Shown here: positions 26,730 through 35,849 of the stretch, piece after piece
Numbering within the stretch: the first letter of the stretch is position 1
Layout: each line of letters begins with the position of its first letter
NCBI GenBank assembly: GCA_900758165.1
Contig: CAAEQN010000136.1
Span: 1-59,433, forward strand
DNA: 59,433 nucleotides
Reading direction: 5' to 3'
DNA from: Clostridia bacterium
Lineage (GTDB): Bacteria > Bacillota > Clostridia > TANB77 > CAG-508
Position numbers and translations under genes: made by a program
The notes under the pieces: generated by a model
Seen by the model: the letters and a program-made list of their open reading frames with translations, nothing else
Database searches by the model: none
Told to the model about the DNA's origin: nothing

Positions 26730-27809
26730 ATGGCAAAAAAAATAGATAGAACTAAAGATATTGCTCAAGCAATGGCGAGAATTAATAGCTTTACAGACAC
26801 GGAAACTAAAACTTCGAAAGCTAAACCAAGCACAAAAAAAGTATCTAAAGAAAAAGATACTAAAATAAAGACAGAGCCGACAGTAAAAAGAACGACACGT
26901 ACCAAAAAAGTTGTAGATGAAGAGAAAAAAGAAATAACAAAAGATAAAAAGTCAACAAATGTAGAGCCAAAAAAGAAAACAGCTAAAACAAATAAAATAG
27001 AAAAAGAAACAGTTACAGTAAAAGAAGAAAAAACAAATAAGACAAAAACTACAAAGTCAAGTTCTTCACAAAAAACAACAAAGAAAAAGACTGCAACAGA
27101 TAAAACGGAAGCAAAACATAGAAAACCAAAAGAAGTAGAAAAACAAGAACAAGAAGTAAAAAAAGACACAAAGAAAATAACAAAATCTAAAGAAGTAAAA
27201 AAATCCAATAAAGAAGATAAAAAAATAAAACAAATAATTACAGAGCAATTGGCTAATATAAACAATGCAGAAGTAATTGATGACAGAAAAGAAACGTTAA
27301 AAGCTACAAAAAAACATAATGTAGAAATAGATGAAAAAGAAATATCTATGAAAATAGAGCAATCTAAAAAATTTCCTGTTGAAAAAAAAAGAAGTGTTTA
27401 TAACCAACTATTTATAAATATTTTTGTTGCTATTTGTGTAGTGGTGTATTTTATATGTATTGCTTTAGGATACAAAAATATAGAAGAAACAGCCTATGTA
27501 ACAGATTTAAAAGTATTTAGTTTAAGTTTAATAGCAATAGCAATTATTTTATTTGAAAATGCATACAATAAAGATAGTTCTAAAATTGCATTATTCGGAA
27601 TAGAAATATTCTGCTTTGCGATTATAACATTAATTTCAATTTACATATTTATTTTGCATAAAGATTTATTTTTAATAATACCAAAGATTACTTCAGGATT
27701 AGTAACCATATATTATTTAATAAAAATTATAATAATATATACAAAAGAAAGAAAAAAATGGTCAAAAGATATAAGTGATGTTAAACAAATAATATCGGAT
27801 AATATTTAA
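26730..27809 (+). CDS. Lys/Thr-rich tail plus membrane domain, unknown function
   Basis: The 359-residue protein has two parts. The first, about 1-215, is extremely Lys-, Thr- and Glu-rich, low in complexity and probably disordered, with repeated KKT, TKK and KEEK blocks. The second, about 225-340, has four hydrophobic segments and a charged C-terminus. The basic tail would face the cytoplasm and could bind nucleic acid, as histone-H1-like tails do, but that is only inference. AGGAGG precedes the ATG. It lies between rsmE and rpoZ. No family recognised. Confidence 0.75.
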   Translation: MAKKIDRTKDIAQAMARINSFTDTETKTSKAKPSTKKVSKEKDTKIKTEPTVKRTTRTKKVVDEEKKEITKDKKSTNVEPKKKTAKTNKIEKETVTVKEEKTNKTKTTKSSSSQKTTKKKTATDKTEAKHRKPKEVEKQEQEVKKDTKKITKSKEVKKSNKEDKKIKQIITEQLANINNAEVIDDRKETLKATKKHNVEIDEKEISMKIEQSKKFPVEKKRSVYNQLFINIFVAICVVVYFICIALGYKNIEETAYVTDLKVFSLSLIAIAIILFENAYNKDSSKIALFGIEIFCFAIITLISIYIFILHKDLFLIIPKITSGLVTIYYLIKIIIIYTKERKKWSKDISDVKQIISDNI

Positions 27810-27896
27810 TAAAAATGCATAAGCGAAAATTCTGCTTAAATGCTGGACTTATTGAACATAATGTAGTAAAATATAAAAAGAAAGAAGGTAAATTGT

Positions 27897-28088
27897 ATGA
27901 TAGTAAAACCAAGTGTAGCTGAATTATTGGAAAAAGTAGATAATAGATATATTCTAGTTATTGCAACAGCTAAAAGAGCAAGACAAATAGCACAAGGAGA
28001 TGAAGTGCTAGTAAAGACACATGATGTATCACCAGTTACAATAGCTGCTGATGAAATCGAAGATGGACAAGTTACAGTAAGTGAATAA
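27897..28088 (+). CDS. rpoZ: RNA polymerase omega subunit
   Basis: Small subunit that helps assemble RNA polymerase. In its 63 residues, the diagnostic NRYILVIATAKRARQI lies at about 17-32, preceded by PSVAELLEKV. Length is near that of other Clostridia. AGAAGG at 27884-27889 precedes the ATG. It heads the classical rpoZ-priA-def-fmt neighbourhood of Firmicutes, but without gmk and coaBC. Confidence 0.93.
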   Translation: MIVKPSVAELLEKVDNRYILVIATAKRARQIAQGDEVLVKTHDVSPVTIAADEIEDGQVTVSE

Positions 28089-28109
28089 ATTAAATTAATT
28101 TTACAATTT

Positions 28110-28165
28110 ATAAAAGATTAATTCAAAGATTCTTGAAAGCAGGAAAATTTGAATTAATCTTTTAT
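28110..28165 (+). terminator. long-stem terminator after rpoZ
   Basis: Perfect 18-bp arms (28110-28127 and 28148-28165) enclose a 20-base loop. The stem is A+T-rich and the T tract is within its 3' arm. It separates rpoZ from the following kinase gene. Confidence 0.6.
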
Positions 28166-28254
28166 ATAAAACAAAATAATAAAGAACAATGCAAAAATAA
28201 TAAAATCAAAAACAATGAAAAAGTATAAATTTTATTAAAGAAAGGAAACAAAAT

Positions 28255-28815
28255 ATGAACAAAAAACATATAATATCTCTATCTGGAGATTTAGCTAGTG
28301 GAAAAGGTACAGTATCTAATATATTAACAAAAGATTTAAACTATGGAATATATAGAAATGGAGAATATTTTAGAAAACTTGCTAAAGAAATGGGAATGAG
28401 TGTAACAGAATTTAATGAGTATGTTTCAGATCATCCTGAAATAGACAGGCAAATAGAAAATAGTGCGGCTGAATATGCAAAAGAGCATGAAAATTTTATA
28501 ATAGATGCAAGATTAGGATGGTATGCTGTACCAGAATCTTTTAAAGTATATTTAAAAGTAGACATAAACGTATCTGCTGAAAGAGCTTTTTATGATGAGA
28601 AAAGAAAATCAACAGAAAGCTTTAATACAATTGAAGAACAAAAGCAAGATATAATAAAAAGATATAACTATGAAAATGAAAGATATAAGAACTTGTACAA
28701 TATAAGAAAAGATGATATGTCTAACTACGATTTAGTAGTAGATACTACAGATAAAAAACCTGAAGAAGTTGCTAAAATAATAGAAGAAGAATATGAAAAA
28801 TGGTTAAAAGCATAA
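28255..28815 (+). CDS. cytidylate-kinase-like P-loop kinase
   Basis: Nucleotide kinase of 186 residues. The P-loop GDLASGKGT lies at about 11-19. YRNGEYFRKLAKEMG and FIIDARLGWYAVP follow the pattern of the compact (archaeal-type) cytidylate kinases rather than the long bacterial Cmk. It occupies the place where guanylate kinase (gmk) usually stands beside rpoZ and priA. A second CMP-kinase-like gene is at 55291. Substrate is therefore uncertain: CMP/dCMP is most likely, and another nucleotide cannot be excluded. AAAGGA precedes the ATG. Confidence 0.75.
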   Translation: MNKKHIISLSGDLASGKGTVSNILTKDLNYGIYRNGEYFRKLAKEMGMSVTEFNEYVSDHPEIDRQIENSAAEYAKEHENFIIDARLGWYAVPESFKVYLKVDINVSAERAFYDEKRKSTESFNTIEEQKQDIIKRYNYENERYKNLYNIRKDDMSNYDLVVDTTDKKPEEVAKIIEEEYEKWLKA

Positions 28816-28821
28816 TATTTT

Positions 28822-31117
28822 ATGCAAGGAGTAAAAACAACATTGATAGCTGAAGTAATAATAAACAGTAATGTAAAAAATTTAAACAAAACATTTGATT
28901 ATATAATTCCAACAGAACTACAAGACAAAGTTTCTGTTGGAAGTAGAGTTTTTGTGCATTTTGGGAATAAGAAAAATTTAGAAGATGGTTTTGTTGTTAA
29001 AATAAAAGAAACTTCTGAATATGCTTCAAAGCTAAAGCAAATTGAACAAATTGAAGACAAAGTTTATATAAATAAAGAAAAAATACAACTAGCAGAATGG
29101 ATGGCACATAGATATTTTTGTAACATTTCAGACTGCATTAAATTAATGCTACCTCCAGGAACAACCACCAAAATACTAGAAAATAGGGTAAGTGAGAAAA
29201 AACAAAATTTTATATATTTAAGTAAAGATGCAGAAGAAATAGAATCAGATATAGAAAATAAAAAAATAAAATCAGCAAAACAAATTAGAGCATTAAAATT
29301 CTTAATAGATAATGAAAAAAACGATGGAGAAATATTAAGTATAGATTTGCAAATGTTTGCAGATGTTACAAATGCAGTATTAAAAACTTTAGAAAAAAAT
29401 GGGTATATTGAAATAATAGAGAAAGAAGTAGAAAGAAATCCATTTATACATAAAGTTGTAGAAAAAACTCAAAATTTAAAATTAACACAAGAGCAACAAG
29501 AAGCTTTTGAAAGGGTAAATGCCTCTTTGCAAATTGGAGAATATGAAGAGTTTTTATTGTTTGGAGTAACAGGATCTCGGGAAAACTGAAATATATATTA
29601 GACTAATAGAAGAAGCTCTTAAATTGGAAAAGGCAAGTATAATGCTTGTCCCAGAAATTTCTCTTACCCCACAAACTGTAGATAGATTCTTAAGTAGATT
29701 TGGAGAGAAAAAAATAGCAGTTCTACATAGTAGACTATCAGTTGGAGAGAGATATGACCAATGGAAAAAGATAGAGAGGGGCGATGCAAAAATTGTAATA
29801 GGAGCTAGATCTGCAATTTTTGCACCTGTTAAAAATTTAGGATTAATAATTATAGATGAAGAGCATGATGATTCTTACAAATCAGAAACAAATCCGAGAT
29901 ATAATGCAAAAGAAATTGCAACATACTTGGCAAAAGAAATTTCTCTACCAGTAGTTTTAGGTAGTGCAACACCAGATATAAACACTTATAATAAAGCATT
30001 AAATCATGACATTCAATTATTGGAATTGACTAAAAGAGCTAATAATTCGAGTTTACCAGAAGTGAAAATAGTGGATTTAAGAAATGAATTAGCAAATGGA
30101 AACAAGACAATGATTAGTGATAGTTTATATGGTGCCATACAAGATAATTTAAAAAATAAAAAACAAACAATTTTGTTTTTAAACAGAAGAGGATTTTCTA
30201 CATTCATAATGTGTAGGGATTGTGGTTATACTGCTAAATGTAAAAATTGTAATATAACGCTTACATACCATATAAAAGGAAATAAGTTAAAATGTCATTA
30301 TTGTGGTTATGAAACAGATGCATTAAAAATTTGTCCAAATTGTAAAAGCAAAAATATCAGATATTTTGGGACGGGCACACAAAAATTAGAAGAGCAAATA
30401 AAAGAAATGTTCCCAGAGGCTTCTACAATTAGAATGGATGTAGATACAGTAACGAAAAAAAACTCACATGAAGATATACTAAACAAATTTAGAAACGACA
30501 ATATAGATATACTAATAGGAACACAAATGGTTGTAAAAGGACACCACTTTCCAAATGTAACTTTAGTGGGGGTAATTGCAGCAGATAGTAGTTTACATAT
30601 AGATGACTATAGAGCGAATGAAAGAACTTTTCAAATATTAACACAAGTGGCAGGAAGAGCGGGTAGAGGAAAAGATAAAGGGCAAGTTATAATACAAACA
30701 TATAATCCAGATGCATTTTGTATACAATATGCCAAACAACAAGACTATAAAATTTTTTACAATACAGAAATACAACTTCGAAAGCAGTTGAGATATCCGC
30801 CGTTTTGTGATATAATATTAATTGGAATTTCAAGTAAATCTTATAAAGAATTAGAGATAATATCAAATAAAATATACGAAAATTTGAAAGAAAAAATAGA
30901 AAAACAAAATTTAAAAATAATGTTGTACAAACCGGTACCAGCACCAGTAGATAAAATAAAAAATAAGTACAGGTGGAGAATAATAATAAAGTGCAAAATA
31001 GATAATAGCATAATAAATCAATTGCAAGATACAATAAACTCAATAAATCAACAAAACAAAAATACTAAAAATAGTACAAGAATAATTGTGGATGTAAATC
31101 CAACAAACATGATATAA
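28822..31117 (+). CDS. priA: primosomal helicase PriA, requires +1 frameshift at a CGG codon
   Basis: Replication-restart helicase. The 5' frame (from ATG 28822) encodes the 3'-DNA-binding and winged-helix parts and reaches GVTGS of Walker A. Next comes CGG at 29578-29580, and the frame ends two codons later at 29587-29589. Skipping C29578 gives GKTEIYIRLI, completing GVTGSGKTE, and the frame then runs to 31117, about 764 residues, the normal size. The helicase part shows DEEHD near 30, GSATPD, eight Cys of the zinc-binding region (CRDCGYTAKC, CNITLTYH, CHYCG, CPNC) and the final TQVAGRAGRG. Unshifted translation would give a 255-residue DNA-binding fragment without ATPase. It follows the kinase gene by six bases; def comes next. 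Confidence 0.92.
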
Positions 31118-31143
31118 ATATTTTATTAGAAAGGGTAATAAAA

Positions 31144-31620
31144 ATGGCTATAAGAGAAATAAGAATATCTGGAGATGAAATATTAAGAAAAACAGCAAAA
31201 GAAGTTGATGAAGTAAATGATAAAATAAAAGAGCTTCTACAGGATATGTTAGAAACAATGCATAAATATAATGGCGTTGGATTAGCAGGGCCTCAAGTAG
31301 GAATATTAAAAAGAGTAATTGTAATAGATTTGTACGATGGAAGTAAACCTTTATTATTGATAAATCCAAAAATAATAAAAACAAAGGGAGAACAAGAAGT
31401 AGAAGAAGGTTGCTTAAGTTTTCCAAATGAATATGGAAAAATAATAAGGCCAAAAGAGGTTATCGTAGAAGCTTTAAATGAAGAAGGAAAAAAGGTAAAG
31501 ATTGTAGGTAAAGATTTACTAGCACAAGCTTTAGACCATGAAATAGATCATTTAAATGGTACATTGTTTGTAGATAAGATAATACCAGGCACATTAGAAT
31601 ATATAGAACCACAAGACTAA
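31144..31620 (+). CDS. def: peptide deformylase
   Basis: Removes the N-formyl group from nascent proteins. The 158 residues carry the three family motifs: GVGLAGPQVGI near 43, EEGCLSFP near 88 and QALDHEIDHLNGTLF near 128, with metal ligands Cys, His and His. GAAAGGG precedes the ATG. It is co-transcribed with priA and fmt, the usual arrangement. Confidence 0.96.
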   Translation: MAIREIRISGDEILRKTAKEVDEVNDKIKELLQDMLETMHKYNGVGLAGPQVGILKRVIVIDLYDGSKPLLLINPKIIKTKGEQEVEEGCLSFPNEYGKIIRPKEVIVEALNEEGKKVKIVGKDLLAQALDHEIDHLNGTLFVDKIIPGTLEYIEPQD

Positions 31621-31644
31621 AATTTGATAAAGGGGGCAAGATAT

Positions 31645-32628
31645 ATGAACATACTATTTATGGGGACACCTGACTTTGCACAGGAATCTTTAAAAGCTTT
31701 ATATGAAGCTGGATACAATATAATAGGTGTTGTAACAAATGTAGATAAACCAAAAGGAAGAGGAATGAAATTAGTACCTTCTCCTGTTAAGCAATATGCT
31801 TTAGAAAAAAACATAAAGATATATCAACCCCTAAAAATAAGAAAAAATGAAGAGTTTTTGCAAGAAGTAAAACAAATAAAACCAGATTTAATATGCGTTG
31901 TAGCTTATGGAAAGATACTTCCACAAGAATTATTAGATATTCCAAGATACGGATGCGTAAACGTACATGGATCATTATTACCAAAATATAGAGGTGCTGC
32001 GCCGATACAATGGGCAGTTCTTAATGGAGATAAGAAAACAGGTATAACAACAATGTTTATGAATGCAGGAATGGATACAGGAGACATGATTCTAAAACAA
32101 GAAGTAAAAATTGGAGAAGATGAAACAACGGGCGAACTCTGGGAAAAATTAAGCAAAATAGGTGCAAAATTATTGGTGGAAACAGTAAAACAAATAGAAA
32201 ATGGCACAGAAAAAAGAGAAAAACAGCCAGAAGATGGAACTATTGCTCCAATGCTTTCCAAAGAAATGGCAAAAATAGATTGGGAAAATAAAACTGCAAT
32301 GCAAATAAAAAATTTAGTAAGAGGCTTAAATCCAATAATGGGTGCTTTCTCATATTTGGAAAATAAAAAGATAAAATTTTGGAAGGTTCAAGTAATGTCA
32401 GATGAGGAACTATTCAAGAAATTTGAAGGACTAGAAGAATATAAAGATAATCTAAAAAAAATACAATCTGGAACAGTTCTATTTTCAGACGACAAGAATG
32501 GATTATATATAAAAGCAAAAGAGGGAATAATACAAGTATTAGAAATACAGGGTGAAAATTCTAAAAGAATGAGCATAAATGATTTCTTGAGAGGAAATAA
32601 AATAGAAATAGGAAGTATATTCGAATAA
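31645..32628 (+). CDS. fmt: methionyl-tRNA formyltransferase
   Basis: Formylates initiator Met-tRNA using 10-formyl-THF. The start at ATG 31645 gives MNILFMGTPDFA, the family's usual beginning, with AAGGGGG at 31630-31636. An in-frame TTG at 31624 lies before the ribosome site and is not used. The catalytic loop NVHGSLLPKYRGAAPIQW lies near 108, and TGITTMFMNAGMDTGD follows. The C-terminal OB-like domain is present. 327 residues, near the normal length. Confidence 0.95.
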   Translation: MNILFMGTPDFAQESLKALYEAGYNIIGVVTNVDKPKGRGMKLVPSPVKQYALEKNIKIYQPLKIRKNEEFLQEVKQIKPDLICVVAYGKILPQELLDIPRYGCVNVHGSLLPKYRGAAPIQWAVLNGDKKTGITTMFMNAGMDTGDMILKQEVKIGEDETTGELWEKLSKIGAKLLVETVKQIENGTEKREKQPEDGTIAPMLSKEMAKIDWENKTAMQIKNLVRGLNPIMGAFSYLENKKIKFWKVQVMSDEELFKKFEGLEEYKDNLKKIQSGTVLFSDDKNGLYIKAKEGIIQVLEIQGENSKRMSINDFLRGNKIEIGSIFE

Positions 32629-32629
32629 T

Positions 32630-32690
32630 AAAAAAGAACATATAAATAAGACTAACTTTTCCAAAGTCTTATAAAGTATGTTCTTTTTTA
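32630..32690 (+). terminator. terminator after fmt
   Basis: AAAAAAGAACATA (from 32630) pairs with TATGTTCTTTTTT (32677-32689), with an inner stem TAAGACT/AGTCTTA. The 3' arm ends in a T run. It closes the priA-def-fmt unit. Confidence 0.8.
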
Positions 32691-32795
32691 TGAGAATATT
32701 ACAATTTAATTACAAAATGAGGTTAATTATTGACTTGCATGATAAAGTAAAATACAATTATAATTGTATAGAATTATAAAAATGAGGTATAACAG

Positions 32796-33314
32796 ATGAA
32801 AAATCTTAAAAACAATAAAGGTATAACATTAGTTGCACTTGTTGTAACAGTTGTTGTATTATTAATTTTATCAACAGTTTCCATAAAACTTACAATAGGA
32901 GGAAATGGGCTAATTACTGAATCTAAACTTATAAAGCAAAACATTGAAGAAGCTGAAAAAGAAGGACAAGAACAAATTAATGCTATGAAAGAATCAGATG
33001 TAAATATATCACAAGATGGAGTAGCTAGCATAAAGGACGAAACTCCTCCAACAATAAATAGTATAGAAATAATAAATATAACAAATAGATCTTTCAAGAT
33101 TAATGTTAATATAACAGAACTTGGAAGTGGGATTGAAAAAGTAGAATATAGTATAGATAATGGTAATACTTATATAACACCAAATTATAACAAAGATACT
33201 TCATATACTTTTACAGGTCTAACTTCCAATACTGAATATAATGTTAAAGTAAAAGCCACAGACAAGAGCGGAAATGAGGCTACAATTAGCAAAACTGTTA
33301 AAACTAAAATTTAA
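32796..33314 (+). CDS. pilin-like protein with fibronectin type III-like region
   Basis: Exported protein of 172 residues. The N-terminus NNKGITLVALVVTVVVLLIL is type IV prepilin-like: basic leader, Gly before the cleavage site and a hydrophobic helix (about 10-30). The usual Glu at +5 is absent. A helical stretch follows, then a fibronectin-III-like domain (about 77-170, with YSIDNGNTY, SYTFTGLTSNTEYNVKVKATD). The same N-terminus occurs in the gene at 42696. GAGGT at 32783-32787 precedes the ATG. No pilus assembly genes are in the window. Surface or pseudopilin role is inference. Confidence 0.75.
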   Translation: MKNLKNNKGITLVALVVTVVVLLILSTVSIKLTIGGNGLITESKLIKQNIEEAEKEGQEQINAMKESDVNISQDGVASIKDETPPTINSIEIINITNRSFKINVNITELGSGIEKVEYSIDNGNTYITPNYNKDTSYTFTGLTSNTEYNVKVKATDKSGNEATISKTVKTKI

Positions 33315-33324
33315 TAAGTTAAAA

Positions 33325-35691
33325 TTATTTTAAATATACTATAGTAACTCCCATTTCTCCTTCGCCAAAAGTTCCTAATCTAAAGGATTTTACATGTGGA
33401 TGCTTTTTTAAAAAATTGTGAATACCTATACGGAGCTTTCCTGTACCTTTACCATGAACAATTCTAGCCTGCTCCAAATTTGCCATAGAACAATCATCTA
33501 AATATTTATCAATAATAGGGATAGCTTGGTCAACATTTAAGCCAATAACATTTATTTCAGATGATATACTTTGAGCTTTGTTATTAGAAAAAGATATAGA
33601 ACTTGGTTTGTTATAGCCTGAATTACTACTTACTCTAGAGCTTTTTAGAGATGTTAAATCTTCTAATTTTACATTCATGTTCATACTACCAATTTGAAGT
33701 TTAACTTCATTAGACTTATTTGGAAGAGATAAAATAGTACCATTAGAATTTAACTTGGCATAAAATACTTCTTGTCCAATATACACATTTTCATTGGTTA
33801 AAGAATTACTTGTTTTAACATTATCTAGTTCTGAAAGCTCATTAATCGAACTATTTAATTTATTTCTAATAGAATTTGCTGTTTTCACATTAGTAGATTT
33901 ATTATTTAATTCTTTAATTACTTCATTTGCTTCTTCTTTTGCGTCTAAAAGAATATTTCGTGCTTTTAATTTTGCATCAGATATAATAGAATTTGCTTCT
34001 TTATCCAATTTGCTATTATCTCTTTCAAGAGATTTTTTTAATAATTCAATTTGATTTGAATTTTGCATAATTTTTTCTTTCTCTTTTTCTATAGCTATTT
34101 TATCATCATATATACTTTTTAATAAATTTTCAATACTTAAATCTTCTTTTTTTACTAATTTATTAGCATTATTCAAAATTTCTTCTGGTAGTCCTAATTT
34201 CTTACTTATAGCAAAGGCGTTACTTTTGCCAGGAACACCAATTAATAATTTGTAAGTAGGACATAAATTTTCTATATCAAAATCAGAACTTGCATTTTCA
34301 AAACCATCATGAACAAGTGCATATTTTTTTAACTCTGGATAGTGTGTTGTGCAAATAGTTAAAGACCCCAAATTATAGAAGTATTCTAATATACTTATAG
34401 CAAGACTTGAACCTTCTACAGGGTCTGTTCCAGAACCAAGTTCATCCAACAAAATTAAACTATTAGGAGTAGCCATACTTAATATATCAATAATATTTAA
34501 TATATGTGAGGAAAAAGTACTTAAAGAATCTTGAATACTTTGTTCATCTCCAATATCTACAAAAATATTATCAAAAACATAGATACTACTATTTTCTTTA
34601 GTTGGAATAAGAATTCCGCTACAAGCCATACTACATAAAAGACCAGTAGTTTTTAATGTTACTGTCTTTCCACCAGTATTTGGACCTGTTATCAATAATG
34701 ATTTATAATCTTTACCAAGTGAGACATCTATTGGTACAACTGAAGCAGGGTCAATTAAAGGATGTCTTGCACCATATAAATATATTTCTTTTTTATCATT
34801 TATTATTGGACAAATACCATCTATATTTTTAGAGAATTTAGCTTTGGCAAAAATGCAATCTATTTTTCCAATAGTTTCTAGCGTTAACTTTAAATTATTA
34901 GCAATAGGCAATAACTTTAAAGATAAATTTTTTAATATTTTTTCAATTTCAATATTTTCTTCAATTTTAATTGAATTAATCTTATTATTTAATTCAAAAA
35001 TTATAGAAGGTTCAACATATACAGTAGAGCCACTTGCAGAAATATCTAAAATAGTACCACTTATGCTATTTCTAAATTCTTCTTTTACAGGAATAACAAA
35101 CCTATCATTTCTAATAGTAATAATAGAATCCATCAAATATTTAGAATAAGCAGAAGAATGGGTAAAACTAGAAAGTTTATCTCTAATTTCTTGCTCTAGC
35201 TTTCTTTTATTTCTGCGAAGAGAAGATAAAGTTTTAGAAGCATCATCAGCAATAGTATTTTCATCTATTATGGAGGTAAAAATAATATCTTCTATACTTT
35301 TATTGTAATATAACATAGAAAATAAATCTTCTAAAATAGCAAAACCAAATAAATCAAAGTCTTTATCGCTAAAGAAATACTCGTGCAAACATCTAGAAGT
35401 TTTTAAAACATTTGCAACCTCTAACAAAGCAGTAGCAGAAAGAAAATTATAGCTCTCTAAATGCTTAATCCAAAGGTCGATATTTGCAATATTAAAAATA
35501 CTAGGTTCTCCTTTCCTTATAAGAAGAGTTAGGGCAGAGTTAGTTTCTTCTAATTGCTTTTTTACTAAATCTTTATTGCTACTAGGCAAAAGTGATGATA
35601 CAAGTTCTTTACCAATATATGTTTTACAACAATCACAAACTTTTTCTAGAATTTTATTATATTCTAATTTATATAAATATTTTTGTAACAT
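33325..35691 (-). CDS. mutS2: endonuclease MutS2 (ribosome-collision/recombination ATPase)
   Basis: MutS-family ATPase with a C-terminal Smr domain. In Firmicutes it acts on stalled collided ribosomes and/or recombination intermediates. Of 788 residues, the helical core domain precedes Walker A GPNTGGKTVTLK near 337 and Walker B LILLDELGSGTDP near 413. A coiled coil follows (about 515-610), then KOW-like and Smr parts ending RIVHGKGTGKLR and GVTIVYLK. AGGAG on the minus strand precedes the start. It may matter here that MutS2 is linked to stalled ribosomes while this genome appears to shift frame at CGG; no link is shown. Confidence 0.95.
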   Translation of the reverse strand: MLQKYLYKLEYNKILEKVCDCCKTYIGKELVSSLLPSSNKDLVKKQLEETNSALTLLIRKGEPSIFNIANIDLWIKHLESYNFLSATALLEVANVLKTSRCLHEYFFSDKDFDLFGFAILEDLFSMLYYNKSIEDIIFTSIIDENTIADDASKTLSSLRRNKRKLEQEIRDKLSSFTHSSAYSKYLMDSIITIRNDRFVIPVKEEFRNSISGTILDISASGSTVYVEPSIIFELNNKINSIKIEENIEIEKILKNLSLKLLPIANNLKLTLETIGKIDCIFAKAKFSKNIDGICPIINDKKEIYLYGARHPLIDPASVVPIDVSLGKDYKSLLITGPNTGGKTVTLKTTGLLCSMACSGILIPTKENSSIYVFDNIFVDIGDEQSIQDSLSTFSSHILNIIDILSMATPNSLILLDELGSGTDPVEGSSLAISILEYFYNLGSLTICTTHYPELKKYALVHDGFENASSDFDIENLCPTYKLLIGVPGKSNAFAISKKLGLPEEILNNANKLVKKEDLSIENLLKSIYDDKIAIEKEKEKIMQNSNQIELLKKSLERDNSKLDKEANSIISDAKLKARNILLDAKEEANEVIKELNNKSTNVKTANSIRNKLNSSINELSELDNVKTSNSLTNENVYIGQEVFYAKLNSNGTILSLPNKSNEVKLQIGSMNMNVKLEDLTSLKSSRVSSNSGYNKPSSISFSNNKAQSISSEINVIGLNVDQAIPIIDKYLDDCSMANLEQARIVHGKGTGKLRIGIHNFLKKHPHVKSFRLGTFGEGEMGVTIVYLK

Positions 35692-35733
35692 AATTTTCTC
35701 CTAAATTATTAATATACATATTTTGACTTTATT

Positions 35734-35762
35734 ATTATACCATTTAAAACCAGCAAAAACAA
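35734..35762 (-). promoter_or_regulatory. possible promoter of mutS2
   Basis: On the minus strand TTGTTT (35757-35762) and TATAAT (35734-35739) are spaced by 17 bases. The -35 is weak and the -10 is perfect. Confidence 0.45.
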
Positions 35763-35849
35763 TGCTAATAGTGTCCTTTTTAAGTAAATTAGATTGATAA
35801 TTATGCATTTTTATGATAGCATAGTAATATAGAAATGAGGAAATTGATA

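Noticed and set aside
26765..27265. Minus-strand frame opposite the Lys-rich gene
   Set aside because: A mirror of low-complexity Lys codons (Phe/Val/Ser-rich), with no start signal or family match.
28822..31117. priA as two separate genes or a simple pseudogene
   Set aside because: Both halves are intact and conserved right up to the single extra base, with no other damage, which is unlike a decaying gene.
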